Positions 47,490 through 58,712 of a stretch of 64,000 nucleotides of DNA are shown here, piece by piece. The translations under genes and the position numbers were made by a program. Source of the stretch: Isoetes taiwanensis (Eukaryota; Streptophyta; Lycopodiopsida; Isoetales; Isoetaceae); assembly GCA_021234155.1 (NCBI GenBank), contig JAJEKV010000018.1, positions 20,321,252 to 20,385,251 on the forward strand, read 5' to 3'. How positions within the stretch are numbered: position 1 is the stretch's first letter; every line of letters starts with the position of its first letter. Below the pieces are notes generated by a model. The model saw nothing but the letters and a program-made list of their open reading frames with translations, ran no database searches and was not told where the DNA came from.

Positions 47490-49975
47490 GTAACTATGTC
47501 TTGATAAAACCACCGAGGACCTATGCCTTGATTAACCCTAAAAAAGCAAATGTCCCTAGAATAAACATGTCTAGATTAAACATGTCCCGATTAAACACCC
47601 AACACATATGTCCTCGATTAACCACTTTCGGGACTTTAAAATGTAGAAACAGGAGATGTCTGATTAAACAGTTAGGACCTATGTCCCCGATTAAACACTT
47701 AGGACCTATGTCCCGATAAACCCTAAAAGCAAATGTTCACGATAAACCAATAAGGACCTATGTCTTCAATAACCATAGAAGCAAATGTCCGAATAAACAT
47801 GTCTACATTAAACATGTCCCGATTAAACACCCGAGAGGATGTTTGCCTCCCCGGTACATATGTCCTGATTAAACATTGGGGATCTATGTCCTGATTAAAC
47901 ACTGAGGACCTATGTCCTGATTAAACACTGAGGACCTATGTCCTGATAAACCCTAATAGCAAATGTCCTTACGATTAAACATCTTGAGGACCTATGTCTT
48001 CGATGACCATAGAAGCAAATGTCCTCGGATAACCCTTGAATAATGATGTCCCGATTAACCATTGAATACACATGTCTTGATTAAACACTCAGGACCTATG
48101 TCCTGATTAAACACTCAGGACCTATGTCCTGATAAACCCTAAAAGCAAATGTCTTGATAAACCAAAAAGGACCTATGTCTTCAATAACCATAGAAGCAAA
48201 TGTCCTGAATAAACATGTCTACATTAAACATGTCCCGATTAAACACTATGAATACCTATGTCCTCGATTAACCACCCTTGCCTTGACCTATGTCCCCTGA
48301 TTAAACACCGGGGACCTATGGGGACCTATGTCACGATTAAACACCGAGGACCTATGTCCCGATTAAACACTGGAGGACCTATGTCCGATTAACCACTCGG
48401 GACCTATGTCCCGATTAAACAAATGTCCAATACCTATGTCCTCGATTAACCACTTTCGGGACCTATGTCTGATTAAACACCGGGACCTATGTCCTCGATT
48501 AAACACCGAGGACCTATGTCCCGGGATTAAACACATAAACAAGGACCTATGTCCTCCATATTAACCACTCATGTCCCGGGACCTATGTCCCGATTAAACA
48601 CGGGGACCTATGTCCCGATATAAAAGCACCCATGTCGAGGACCTATGTCCCGATTAAACACCGGGACCTATGTCCCGATAACCACTTTCGACCTATGTCC
48701 CGAAAACACCGGGACCTATGTCCCGATTAAAACACCGAGGACCTATGTCCTAATTAAACACCGAGGACCTATGTCCCGATTAAACACCGAAGGACCTATG
48801 TCCTCGATTAACCACTGTCGTGACCTATGTCCCGATTAAACACCGATTAAACACCGAGGACCTATGTCCCGATTAAACACCGAAGGACCTATGTCCCGAT
48901 TAACCACTCGGGACCTATGTCCCGATTAAACACCGGGGACCTATGTCCTCGATTAAACACCGAGGACCTATGTCCTAATTAAACACCGAGGACCTATGTC
49001 CCGATTAAACACTTGGAACCTATGTCTGATAAACCACTCGAGGACCTATGTCCTGATAAACCCTGAGGAACTATGTCCTGATAAACCACTGGGGACCTAT
49101 GTCCTGATAAACCCTAAAAGCAAATGTCCTGATTAAACATGGCTGGATTAAACATGTCCTGATTAAACATGGCTAGATTAAACATGTCTTGATTAACCCT
49201 AAAAGCAAATGTCCTCAATAAACATGTCTTGATTAACCATAGAAGCAAATGTCCTGAATAAACATGTCTACATTAAACATGTCCTGATTAAACACCAAGG
49301 ACCTATGTCCCGATTAACCACCGATGACCTATGTCCCGATTAAACACTGGGGGACCTATGTCCCGATTAAACACCGAGGACCTATGTCCTAATTAAACAC
49401 CGAGGACCTATGTCCCGATTAAACACTTGGGACCTATGTCCCGATAAACCACTCAAGACCTATGTCCCGATAAACCCCCGAGGACCTATGTCCCGATAAA
49501 CCACCGGGACCTATGTTCTCATAAACCCTAAAAGCAAATGTCCCGATTAAACATGGCTGGATTAAACATGTCCTCGATTAAACATGGCTAGATTAAACAT
49601 GTCTTGATTAACCCTAAAAGCAAATGTCCTCAATAAACATGTCTTGATTAACCATAGAAGCAAATGTCCTGAATAAACATGTCTACATTAAACATGTCCT
49701 GATTAAACACCGAAGGACCTATGTCCCGATTAACCACCGATGACCTATGTCCTCGATTAAACACCGAGGACCTATGTCCCGATTAAACACTTAGGACCTA
49801 TGTCCTCATAAACCCTAAAAGCAAATGTCCCGATAAACCACAAAGGACCTATGTCTTGATTAACCATAGAAGCAAATGTCCTCAATAAACATGTCTACAT
49901 AAACACCAATACATATGTCTTGATTAACCACTCGGGACCCTTCCCCGATTAAAACAAGGGGGACATTTGCTTGTG
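47490..49975 (-). repeat. MULE internal array 2, inverted relative to array 1
   Basis: Units read GGACCTATGTCCTGATTAAAC, the reverse complement of the array 1 unit. Subtypes include TAAACATGTC and CTAAAAGCAAATGTCC. The array is longer-period and more irregular than array 1. Isolated units persist at 51045-51110 and 53350-53402. With array 1 it forms a giant inverted repeat within the element. Confidence 0.92.
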
Positions 49976-50219
49976 AAAAATTGTTAAGGGTTTGAAATTC
50001 ACCTACCTTGTAGTGTTTGCCACCTCGTCATTTATTTGCCACCTCACCTTGTTCTACCAATTCATCTCTAACCTAAAAATTGGCTTGTGAAAAGTGTAAA
50101 GGCATTATCCACATTTCATCTTGCTAAATTTGTTTAAGGGTTGCTAATCTCAAAACAAATAAACGCTCAATTTTGTTGTAAGGATTATCTAGCTTATATA
50201 TACTCTATTTTCTAGCTTA

Positions 50220-50345
50220 TAAATACTGAAATTTTTAGGTTATATATACTGAAATTTTTAGGTTAACATACACGAATCTGCAAATTTTTAGGTTAACATA
50301 CCTAATACTTAAATTTTTTTAGATTAACTACGAATTTTTAGGTTA
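50220..50345 (+). repeat. Short AT-rich repeats AATTTTTAGGTT
   Basis: AATTTTTAGGTT or a close variant recurs five times between about 50229 and 50345, some followed by AACATAC. It stands at the edge of the acidic ORF region. A ~75-bp duplication (CTTCTTCTCCTAAGAGGAGA at about 50434 and 50519) follows. Confidence 0.7.
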
Positions 50346-50548
50346 TATACTGACTTCAAATTTTCATTTGACACAATTTTCATTGCCGAGGAAGATGTCG
50401 GGCGATTAGCGTGAGCGTTATCTTTCTTTCTCCTTCTTCTCCTAAGAGGAGAAAATTACCGATGTGCCTTTTCTTGGCGTTCGTGGTGATGGCACCTGCG
50501 AAAGGACCTTCCTTCTTCTTCTTCTCCTAAGAGGAGAAAATTGCTTGG

Positions 50549-50842
50549 ATGTGCCTTTTTGTGCAAGCGTTGCGGCGTTCGATGGCACCCGTGTATTTCG
50601 GGCCATTTGAGGAGTCGGGCGCGTATCCTCCCAAGGATTACTCTGATTTCTCCTCCTCTGATTCATCATCTGACTACACCTCCTGTGAGGAGGAGGAGGA
50701 GGCCTTAGAAGACTCTGACTCTTCTGAGGCCTTTTTTGACGTGCCTTCCTCTGAGGAGTCCGAGGAAGAGGGAATTGAAGATCTGGAAGTCTCCTCGAAA
50801 GCCTCCACTGCAGGTAGCTGTTCTGATTACTTCGGAGGATGA
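50549..50842 (+). CDS. Short acidic Ser/Glu-rich ORF in the MULE
   Basis: The frame of 97 codons contains YFGPFEESGAYPPKDYSDFS, a run of Ser/Asp, then CEEEEEALEDSDSSEAFF and DVPSSEESEEEGIEDLEV. Composition is strongly acidic and disordered. It lies on the strand opposite to the transposase. It may be the N-terminus of a decayed second MULE gene; function unknown. The upstream 75-bp duplication repeats its leader. Confidence 0.35.
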   Translation: MCLFVQALRRSMAPVYFGPFEESGAYPPKDYSDFSSSDSSSDYTSCEEEEEALEDSDSSEAFFDVPSSEESEEEGIEDLEVSSKASTAGSCSDYFGG

Positions 50843-51120
50843 AGCCGAGTTTGAAGAAATGAAGAAGCTTCTCTAACCTCTCTGACCTCTTTTTTTTTGG
50901 TGCATAATGTTAAATTTGTTATCTTGGGAATCCTCTGGTACATTCTGTACATGTGAATCGCCTGCGGGCTTTTTTTGTTATAAATGAAATGACTTCTTAT
51001 TTGAAAATTGTTCTTGTCATTAGGTTTTTTGTCATTCTGTCTTGATTAACCCCAGGACCTATGTCCTGATTAAACAAGTCCTATTTAAACATGTCCTGAT
51101 TAACTCTTGACAAATCAATT

Positions 51121-53230
51121 TCACTCTTGAATCTGGCTCTCACATTCCCGTGAGAACACACTAACACCAACAGTCTTCATCCTCTTCTTGGTACCCTCCA
51201 CAAAGGGAACTGGTCTAGCCAATGTTTTGCCATTGAAGTCCTCTACCACTTGTAGACTTGGGGTTGATCCCATGGTTAGTGTACTACTCATTAACCTCTC
51301 CAACTTCAAACTAACTTCACGTAACAGGAAGTCAGCTTGCAATGCCAATTGAGGGGTAGTAGATATGGTAGAGGCAATATGGGAAATAGTGGCATGGATG
51401 CTAGCTTGCAAGTTCGGAGTTGTTGTCTTGGGAAGGCTTTCCTCCTCACAAATATCATCAGCCCCCAATGTGTCACCTTCAATGTCATCCTCACCATTGA
51501 AGGTAGTAGTATCGATAGGATCATCATCATATGCCTCCCCAAAATACCTCAAGTTCTCTAAACCGCCAGCTTGAGAGCCATGTAGAGTTCCACACACTCT
51601 TAAAATGTCCTCCTCCTTGTAATTGGCCATCATTTGGATCACTTTCACTTGGTGCTTGCACATGTTGCCTTTCATCCCCCATGGACAATCACAAGAAGAC
51701 CAATGCTCGTGGGCAACATCCACTAGGTAAGGCACGCTTCTCTATCCTCGCCCATGCATCCATATTTTGACTCCATACTTCGCTCTACCAAAATTTGAAA
51801 TCCAACCATCTGACAGCCTCGTCTGGAATGACTCTTGCACCTATGATTGTTGTTTCAACAATGTGCTCTTATTTCCAATTCCTTTTGAACCCTTCATCCT
51901 TCTTGAACCTATCATATAACAGATGTGTTTCCAATGTACAAGTCAATATGTATATCAACCAATCAATCCTCCTTCCTCTTAAAGCATGCTTTGACAAACC
52001 TAGCCTTCTCTTCATTTGGTTATGATAGGCCTATATTGTAGCATTTGTCTCCTGATTGGCATGAGGATGCATCCTTCTAGGAATGGTCCAATGAGTGATA
52101 GCATTGGTCCATATCATATTCATGTACTTGATAACCCTCTCCAACCTTTGTACTTAACCTTGAATTCTTCCAAAAGCCTCAAAGCCTCTCTTTCACATTC
52201 CTCCATGCATTCCTTACCAAACCTTCCATCTCCATCAACATGTGTGCCATACATAATATGGCCGAGATCTTTGAACATCTCACCCCCGATCTTCTTGTTC
52301 TTCACTTTCTTAAGAAGGAATTTCATCCAGTTTCTTGAACATGCCAAATGCACAAGCGTATTCTAGCTTCCGCCAAACCTCTTCCAATGAGTTAATTTCA
52401 GTCTAAACATCATCCATAATGAAACAAGAGGGCTCCCAAGTCAGGTCTACTCCATGGATGTGCTCTTTCATAGCAAGAAGCCATGGTTTGATCTCCTCCG
52501 AGTGACTTGAAGAGAGAACCCAACAAATGGGCACACCATCGCCATAGCCATCATAAACAAGCAAGGTGTACAAAGCTATAACAGTGGTCATTTGTCTTGA
52601 AAGTGGAGTCCATTGCCACCAAGATTCTCTCTCGTTAAGTGCTCCAACAAAATTTTTCTTTGGAAAGGAGTCATGATACCCAAGACAAAAGGAACTCCCT
52701 CTTGATAGATAAAAACAACGTCCGCATGTAGCTCCACCAACATCCTTATACTCAATCCAACATCTTCATGGAGCATCCAAGTATCCATTGCAATCTTGCA
52801 GAATAGGTTGTGAAGATTATCCATGTCTAGGAACTGGTCTCTACTCTTTCCACAATTGGGATCCATTCTCTTTTTCAGGGCCCATTCCTCTTCATGTTTG
52901 CCGGTAGACCTCTTGCGGGTATGATTCTTAAGTAGGAGGTTCCTAGCCCAAGCCCTCTTCTCCATAGACAACCAAGGGGCAACTTCATGCCCGGGTCCTC
53001 ACGCATTCGAGGATCCCGTGGTCCCATGGCAAATTTTCCCATGTACATCAATATGCTCCATCACATGGTAATGCGTGATCTTAGTGCATAGGGGTTCGGG
53101 TATAGTTGCTTCACGGTGAAATGACACCCATCCCCCGCTTGATACTCATTCCCCTTTGTCTTTTCTTGTAGTCGGGATCATCTTTCTTGGCTTCAAATGA
53201 CAAGGGCCTTCGTTGTCTTGCTTTTTACTT
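51121..53230 (-). pseudogene. MULE transposase (SWIM type), frameshifted
   Basis: Minus-strand order: basic N-terminal words (RQRRPLSFEAKKDDPDYK), HFTVKQLYPNPYALRSR, then 52971-52588 with AWARNLLLKNH, DQFLDMDNLHNLF and FVLGIMTPFQRKILLEHL. Next come MDSTFKTND (first catalytic Asp), YTLLVYDGYGDGVPICWVLS and SCFIMDD (second Asp, about 52405), ACSRNWMKFLLKKVKNKK and EMFKDLGHIMYGTH. Finally 51735-51121 has the SWIM finger CDCPWGMKGNMCKH and a Ser/Thr-rich tail. This is the standard layout of plant MULE transposases (DDE core then SWIM). At least four frame breaks exist, including a stop after SCFIMDD. Known role: cuts the element at the TIRs. Confidence 0.9.
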
Positions 53231-53984
53231 CCCCGAGCTTGGTTGCGCGCAAATCTTTTGGCCCATAACTACACCAATATCTACAACAACAAGCCAATGT
53301 TAGTGACAATAATTTCACACAATAACACACACTGAAAAGTCCGGACAAACAAGGATTAACCACCTATGTCAACCTAAGGACCTATGTGCGGATTAACCAC
53401 CGCACCAACGAAAATCACTCACTTGATAATCTTCAAAATGGGCGTGCTTTCGTCGACCTTCTTCTTTGCATGATCTCTTCCCCGAGTGGCACGCTTGTAG
53501 AAAGTTGTATTACAACCGGGAACATTCTCTCCCCCTTGATAAAATCGAACTCGTGCGTGGGGATATGGCGGATTGAACAAAGAATGTAACACGGATCTCC
53601 CCGATTGCTTACCACATTGTGGTGATCTTCAAGATCCCAAATCCGTGTCTTTCCTTGAAAAGGAGCCTGGGAGGGAGGTTCTTGGAGGCGGATTAGGTGC
53701 GACCTCTGAAGTAAACAAAGCCTAATCGGGGGGGATGCTAGTTAATTGCTTTTAATCTTTCAAAACTATACAAAACTGGAGTTATAACCACACCTGCAAT
53801 ACATCCGGATCCACGGAGTCCGCCTCCATCGCCGGACTTTGAGGATGAATGGTGCTGTCCGTGCGCCTTGGCGCCTGTTCAAACAGAGTATCACCGGTAA
53901 CACCCATAAGGGAAATTCAATTTCCTCTTCAAAATTGACCCAATCCGGCGTGAAAGGTATATGTAACTTGAATTCTATTTTTGT
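53231..53984. other. MULE right interior, no clear gene
   Basis: Contains two leftover array units (53350-53402). Frames at 53433-53615 and 53766-54017 on the minus strand have no motif. Probably the transposase leader or 5' UTR. Confidence 0.4.
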
Positions 53985-54275
53985 ATTTAATGATCTGATT
54001 CGAGTGGTGTGAGGCAAGTACCTGATGTACCTTTGTGGCAGGATTGTACCATTGTGGCAGGAATGGGAGAATGTGGATTTAATGAGAGATTAGCATGGAT
54101 GGGTGATGATCCATGCGGGTATGCCATGCAGCGACGTTGAATGAGGCATGGGTTGAGGATCCCCAGCATGCCATGGGGATCGGATGGGATGGGGGTGGCT
54201 GATTCCGGAAGTCCGGAAAAACCACCGCAGATTTGTCCGGATAAACCACATCCCGGATGACATATACGGACTTCC
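53985..54275 (-). repeat. MULE right terminal inverted repeat
   Basis: Reverse complement of the left TIR; outer ~70 bp identical. It ends CATATACGGACTTCC at 54275, followed by the target duplication. Read with the kinase frame it creates a false C-terminus after KFTARLG. Confidence 0.9.
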
Positions 54276-56414
54276 CTAAACGTGCAGTAAACTTGCTATC
54301 TAGTAGCACATTTGCAGCTTTGATGTCCCTGTGCACTATTCTCTGTTCCCATCCACAATGCAAGAACAATAATCCCTCCGCTATTCCTTTTACTATGTCG
54401 TATCTCTGACGCCAACACAACATTTTTTGAGGTGAAAATAAATGTTGGTCCAGACTTCGATTTGGCATGTAATCGTAAACCAGAAATAGTTTCTTTTGAT
54501 GATCACACCACCCTTTCAAGCTCACTAAATTCTTGTGCCTCAGAAACCCTATGACTGAGAGTTCTGCTAGGAATTGGTCCAGTCCTTCGACTGCAGACAT
54601 GACTTTAACAGCTACCATGGATTTGTCACTTGACAATGTTCCTTTGTAAACTTTTCCAGATCCTCCCTTTCCAAGTAGCTGCTCCTGGCTAAATCGTTTG
54701 GTGGCGATGCTCAGATCTGCGTAGCTATATTTTCTTTGAAGACAAGTTTCCATTTCAGAGATTCGTGGCAGTTGTTTTTGTGGTGTTTTCCACCACTTGA
54801 AGCACATAAATGCAGCTATAAGGGTAGCTATAACAACCACAATTACAACGACAATTATAACGATCTTAGTGGTAGAAGATGGAGAAGCCACAGGTGCAGT
54901 AGGAGATGCCAGAGGTGTAGCCATAGGTGACATTGACATAGGTACAGGAGGAGAATCCACAGGTGCCATAGGTGCAGGAGGAGATGCCACAGGTGTAGCC
55001 ATAGGTGACATAGGTGCAGATGGAGATGGAGATGGAGATGGAGATGGTGAAGCCACAGGTGCAACCACAGGTGCAACCACAGGTGCATAAGTCTCATACA
55101 ATTGGGTATTGAAACTCATCCTTGTGGATAGAGATGAAGAGAAATATGAAGGTGGAGATGGAGCAAACGGAGATGGAGGAGACCAAGAATCAAGTTGGGT
55201 TATATTGAAACTCCAGGAATAAACTTGATGTAATTCTCCTGCCTCACCGGTTGCTGCAGCAGACAACCCTACAAACAATTCGTCGCTATTACTGTTAAAG
55301 AATTTGTCCAGATCTACAGTAGCATAAACAAGAGCTGTAGAAGGACGTGAATTCTTTTCGCTGGTCACTCTGACTTCAAGACTTTGAGTCTGCCCATCAT
55401 AATCTATCCATGCTTGCTGCTTTCCATTTGCTAGATCCGGATAGCAGCTATACATGGCAGAAGTCATATTATTTAAATCAATGCCAACATGGGAAGAGCA
55501 CGTAGCATGCCCTCTTTGACAGGTATCGCCCATTCCAGGGCTCATGTTGAGGTCAATCAAAGTGTGAAACTCCACTGCAAGAAAGGGGTTAGTGGCATTT
55601 CCCTCTAGGCCCAGCAGGTTTCCCTTGGACATTGGCTCTGGATGAGCTTGGAGAAAGAAAGCCATGCCATTGCCTGGACAAGCACTATTAGTTAGCAGAG
55701 TAATCTGGAAGGTGAAGGACGTAGAGAAGGATTTGATATTCCGAAATCTGAAGGGCTCATTGTAATAAACTTTGCCCTCGCTGTATGTTGTGTTCTTACC
55801 CGTCCTTTTGATGAAGGGGATAAACACCCCTGAGAGCCCATTACCTCAGATAAACTGGCGAGCCCGGAGGGGCGAGCCAGTTTATCTGAGGTAATGGGCG
55901 AGCAGGGGTGTTTATCCCCTTTAACCGGGCAGGCAAGCTGCCTCATCCATTGCTGGATTATCAGAGGTTCGGGCAGGCAGCAGATGGGTTATCAGAGGTT
56001 TGGGAGGCTGCACAGCTCGATTATCAGAGGTTCGGGGCTGTCCAGATCGATTATCATAGGTTCGGGGATGTCCCTCCCAGAAGTCTGCTTGCCCTGTCCA
56101 CCGTTGTGCACGCTGTTGTGCCTCCCAGAAGTTTTGATTGCCTGTTATGCCCTATCACAGGGCATGAATCAATGGCCAGGAATGCTTGGATCCAAACGCC
56201 TGCCGGTTAAGGTAAGATCCACAGAATCTGTGTCGCCGATTGCATCCCAAAGAAGCACCAAGTCTTTGATATCTCTGTTAAAATGAAGGAATGTAAAATT
56301 GGCAGAGGCTGTGCAGACGAAGAGGAGGAGGAGATGAACTATGGAAGAGCATTCATTGCTCTGCATCATCCCACATATACCTACATTCTGTTCCGTACAT
56401 ATACGCCTGTACAC
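54276..56414 (-). pseudogene. Lectin receptor kinase copy 2: N-terminal half
   Basis: Signal peptide (HLLLLFVCTASANF, about 56350-56300), then a 420-bp insertion (55814-56235), then a full legume-lectin domain. Lectin words: SFSTSFTFQI, GNGMAFFLQAHPEP, FLAVEFHTLIDLN, HVGIDLNNM, AWIDYDGQTQSLEV, LFVGLSAAATGE, HQVYSWSFNI. A Ser/Pro/Ala/Met-rich stalk with repeated MATPVASPPAPM-type units follows, then a membrane segment (IVVVIVVVIATLIAAFMCF) and the first half of the kinase (GKGGSGKVYKG, VAVKV, IVHRDIKAANVLLD, to KFTARLG). The MULE cuts it at 54275. The family is the plant L-type LecRLKs, plasma-membrane receptors. Confidence 0.92.
55814..56235. mobile_element. ~420-bp insertion with a 109-bp hairpin and 31-bp repeats
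   Basis: Absent from the paralogue, where CCTTTTGATG runs straight into CCAATTGCATCC. The first part (55814-55922) is a near-perfect hairpin (AAGGGGATAAACACCCC...GGGGTGTTTATCCCCTT, inner AGATAAACTGGC/GCCAGTTTATCT). Four units of GATTATCAGAGGTTCGGGG type follow, starting 55956, 55987, 56019 and 56049. It disrupts the reading frame after the signal peptide of copy 2. Confidence 0.75.
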
Positions 56415-56420
56415 ATACGC

Positions 56421-56438
56421 TTATAAATATAGATAAGC
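56421..56438 (-). promoter_or_regulatory. Probable TATA box of kinase copy 2
   Basis: The minus strand reads CTATATTTATAAGC just upstream of the start-codon region. The adjoining GTGTACAGGCGTATATGTAC is shared with copy 1 (about 29485-29505), whose TATA-like sequence reads TGTATAAGC. Confidence 0.5.
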
Positions 56439-56439
56439 G

Positions 56440-58670
56440 GCCAAGTCCACGTATTAAAAACATTTCGCAAATATTCCACAATTATCCCTAAATTCCACAA
56501 TTATTTCTTTGAAAAAACTCTGCATTCTCATTCTATTCTATCTTCCTCATTTTTGGGAAATATGTGGATTTTTAAGAATGAATTAAATTAATTTTTATCG
56601 TCTACAGTCTAAACAAACAAGGAATAGCTGGCCTATGGGACCCAACCGGCCTTTTAGTGTCTAAGAGCTCCTAAATTTCAATTGCCCAACAGACCAATTG
56701 ATTTGCCACAAGTAGGCGTGCCCGCCTTAATTTACGAATTAATCCAATTGCCTCTTTTTGTGAAGCTACCTAATTTATTTTTTGGCACTTAGTCCATGCC
56801 AAGAGGACGTGGACGAATTCAAGTCTTGTATTGAACCATGAGATTAAGCTGGCAAGATTCCACATGCTAAAAACTTTGTCACTAATAGTCCTCCGGGACT
56901 TGTATTGTGTGATGTGAGCTAGAATGAGTAAGAATGCATCCCAGTTTACCTTGCATGACATCAAGCAAACAAAGAAAAAGTCAACATGCACCTTCCAGTT
57001 CCTCAAGAACAAAGATTTAAGGAATAACAATTTTTGTTTGTTGTTCTATTCAACAATTTGGTGAAACCCAAGGATCCACTTGATGCAAGTGGACCCAATG
57101 GGATAGTGAACACTTGCATCGGATCTGCATTAGCAAATTATCGTATGCGGTCTAAGATCTGATGGCCAGTTTTCACATAGCGAACCTTATGCTCACTTGT
57201 CTTCCAAGGATTCAGCAGGATAATCTCTCCTAGGTAGGTTTGAATGTCCAGAGCAATTCTTTTCTATAGGAGGACAAAGCATTGGCAGAGAATCTTTGCC
57301 TCTAGATGGGCAATGCTTCATTAGGAATAGAAATGTAGGAGGCATGGCAGGAACAATCTATTCAAACACCCAGCAAGATACTATGGGTGCTAAGGTTGTA
57401 ACAAATAGCCAAAGATTGAAATAGCGAAAGATCTGTTTAACAGGATGCCTTCTCATAGACAATATCACATGGAACACCCACCCACGATCGACGGCCAAGA
57501 TCATGCCACGTCGCATGCCTACTCAGGGTACCACATGGCTTAAACTACAAAACTCGAAATGCCACTACTTTCATAAGCCTTTTGCTGGAATGCAAAGATC
57601 TATCCGTATTGACAAAGACTAAATATGCTGGCAGAGCTAAAAAGTCCATTTTTTTAGCTTATGCCGATGAAAAGGCCAGCAGCGCTGGACATTTCAGAAC
57701 CTCAAAAGCATTATCGAACATCATGATATTGCAGCAAACGTAAATGTAGATGCATGTGGAGAGAACTATACAAACTGTACAAACTGTTGACTTTGAATAG
57801 TAAGTACAGCAGTTTGAATCACCAAACTCATTCATTTCAAATCCTTTATTTCAAATATACGGTCAATAATAATATTTGCCCTGCACCCATCTGCTAGCAG
57901 TGTTAGGATAAGGAAAATTCCCAGAAGGATCTTCGTAAAAGGAAACTTGACGTGGAGACTGCCAATTGCATTTATTACTATTGCTTGCAAAATTTATATT
58001 TGCATATGTTAGACTTGTGCATATTCTTTACATGAGGAATTGTAAGAGCATCAAGCTCATGAAACTGCTGAGCGAGGAACTCAACACGTCACTATTTTGT
58101 GGTGCACGTGGCATCAGTTCAGAAGTGTCCAGGCTACATCAACCAAATGCAGCTAATGAAGTCTTACAGTTGGAGTTCTGCATTAAAAGTTTTGAAATGC
58201 AATTAATCCTACCCAATTTATTCTGCTCTTCACAACCATATTACTCAGTCCATTTGCATCTGATGGTACTAAATTTTTTCCTGTAGTCCACATCGGTGCT
58301 ACAGAGCACAACAGAAAGGAACAAGGCTAAAGTGCATACGTTTAAATACCTTTGTATATTAGCTCATCAAATTTGTTGGCCTGTTAAAAAAAAGGGGGGG
58401 GGAACAGAAGCTGAGCAAGCTAGAAAAATTTAAATTCTCAATAACAAAGAATGTTCCAATGAACAGTGTAGTTTAGCTTGTTCAAGTTCCGGCCATGTCA
58501 TCGACAGGTACAAATCTCCTTCATATGTTGGCCAATGTTGCTCTTGCTTTTTCCAACTGGTCTTAACCATTTCGATCATTTATTATAGCTTATTGACATA
58601 TATGATGCAACAAATGCCGAATATATCTGTCAACACCTAGCATCAAGAGTTCTAACTTGGTGCAAAATGC
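56440..58670. other. Kinase copy 2 5' flank, then non-coding
   Basis: 56440-57058 matches the 5' flank of copy 1 (for example GATTCCACATGC, GACATCAAGCAAACAAAG). From 57060 to 58670 I see no coding motif or repeat. Confidence 0.5.
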
Positions 58671-58691
58671 CTAATAAATACAAGAAATTTA

Positions 58692-58712
58692 TCGCGGCGG
58701 CGGCCGCCGCGA
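58692..58712. repeat. 21-bp GC palindrome
   Basis: TCGCGGCGGC, one central G, GCCGCCGCGA: perfect 10-bp arms. Flanking CAAGAAATTTA and AACATTTCT match, inverted, the 39338-39382 block (TGTTCGCGGCGGCC ... TAAATTTCTTG). Confidence 0.85.

Larger units (their letters stand above)
41269..54275 (-). mobile_element. 13.0-kb Mutator-like element (MULE) in a kinase gene
   Basis: The element starts GGAAGTCCGTATATGTCATC and ends with the exact reverse complement. The 9-bp CTAAACGTG flanks it at 41260-41268 and 54276-54284, while kinase copy 1 shows the single uninterrupted site. A 9-bp duplication with long terminal inverted repeats is the Mutator superfamily signature. Contents left to right: left TIR, 26-bp repeat array, unrecognised coding-like region, second array in opposite orientation, AT-rich repeats, acidic ORF, and a SWIM-type MULE transposase relic on the minus strand, right TIR. 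Confidence 0.95.

Noticed and set aside
41660-49975. Possible CRISPR-like arrays
   Set aside because: Units are contiguous with no unique spacers, in a plant genome and inside a MULE; they are minisatellites.
54736-55097. Frames opposite the kinase stalk
   Set aside because: Thr/Gly- or Leu/His-rich shadows of the Pro/Ser-rich stalk codons of the receptor kinase.
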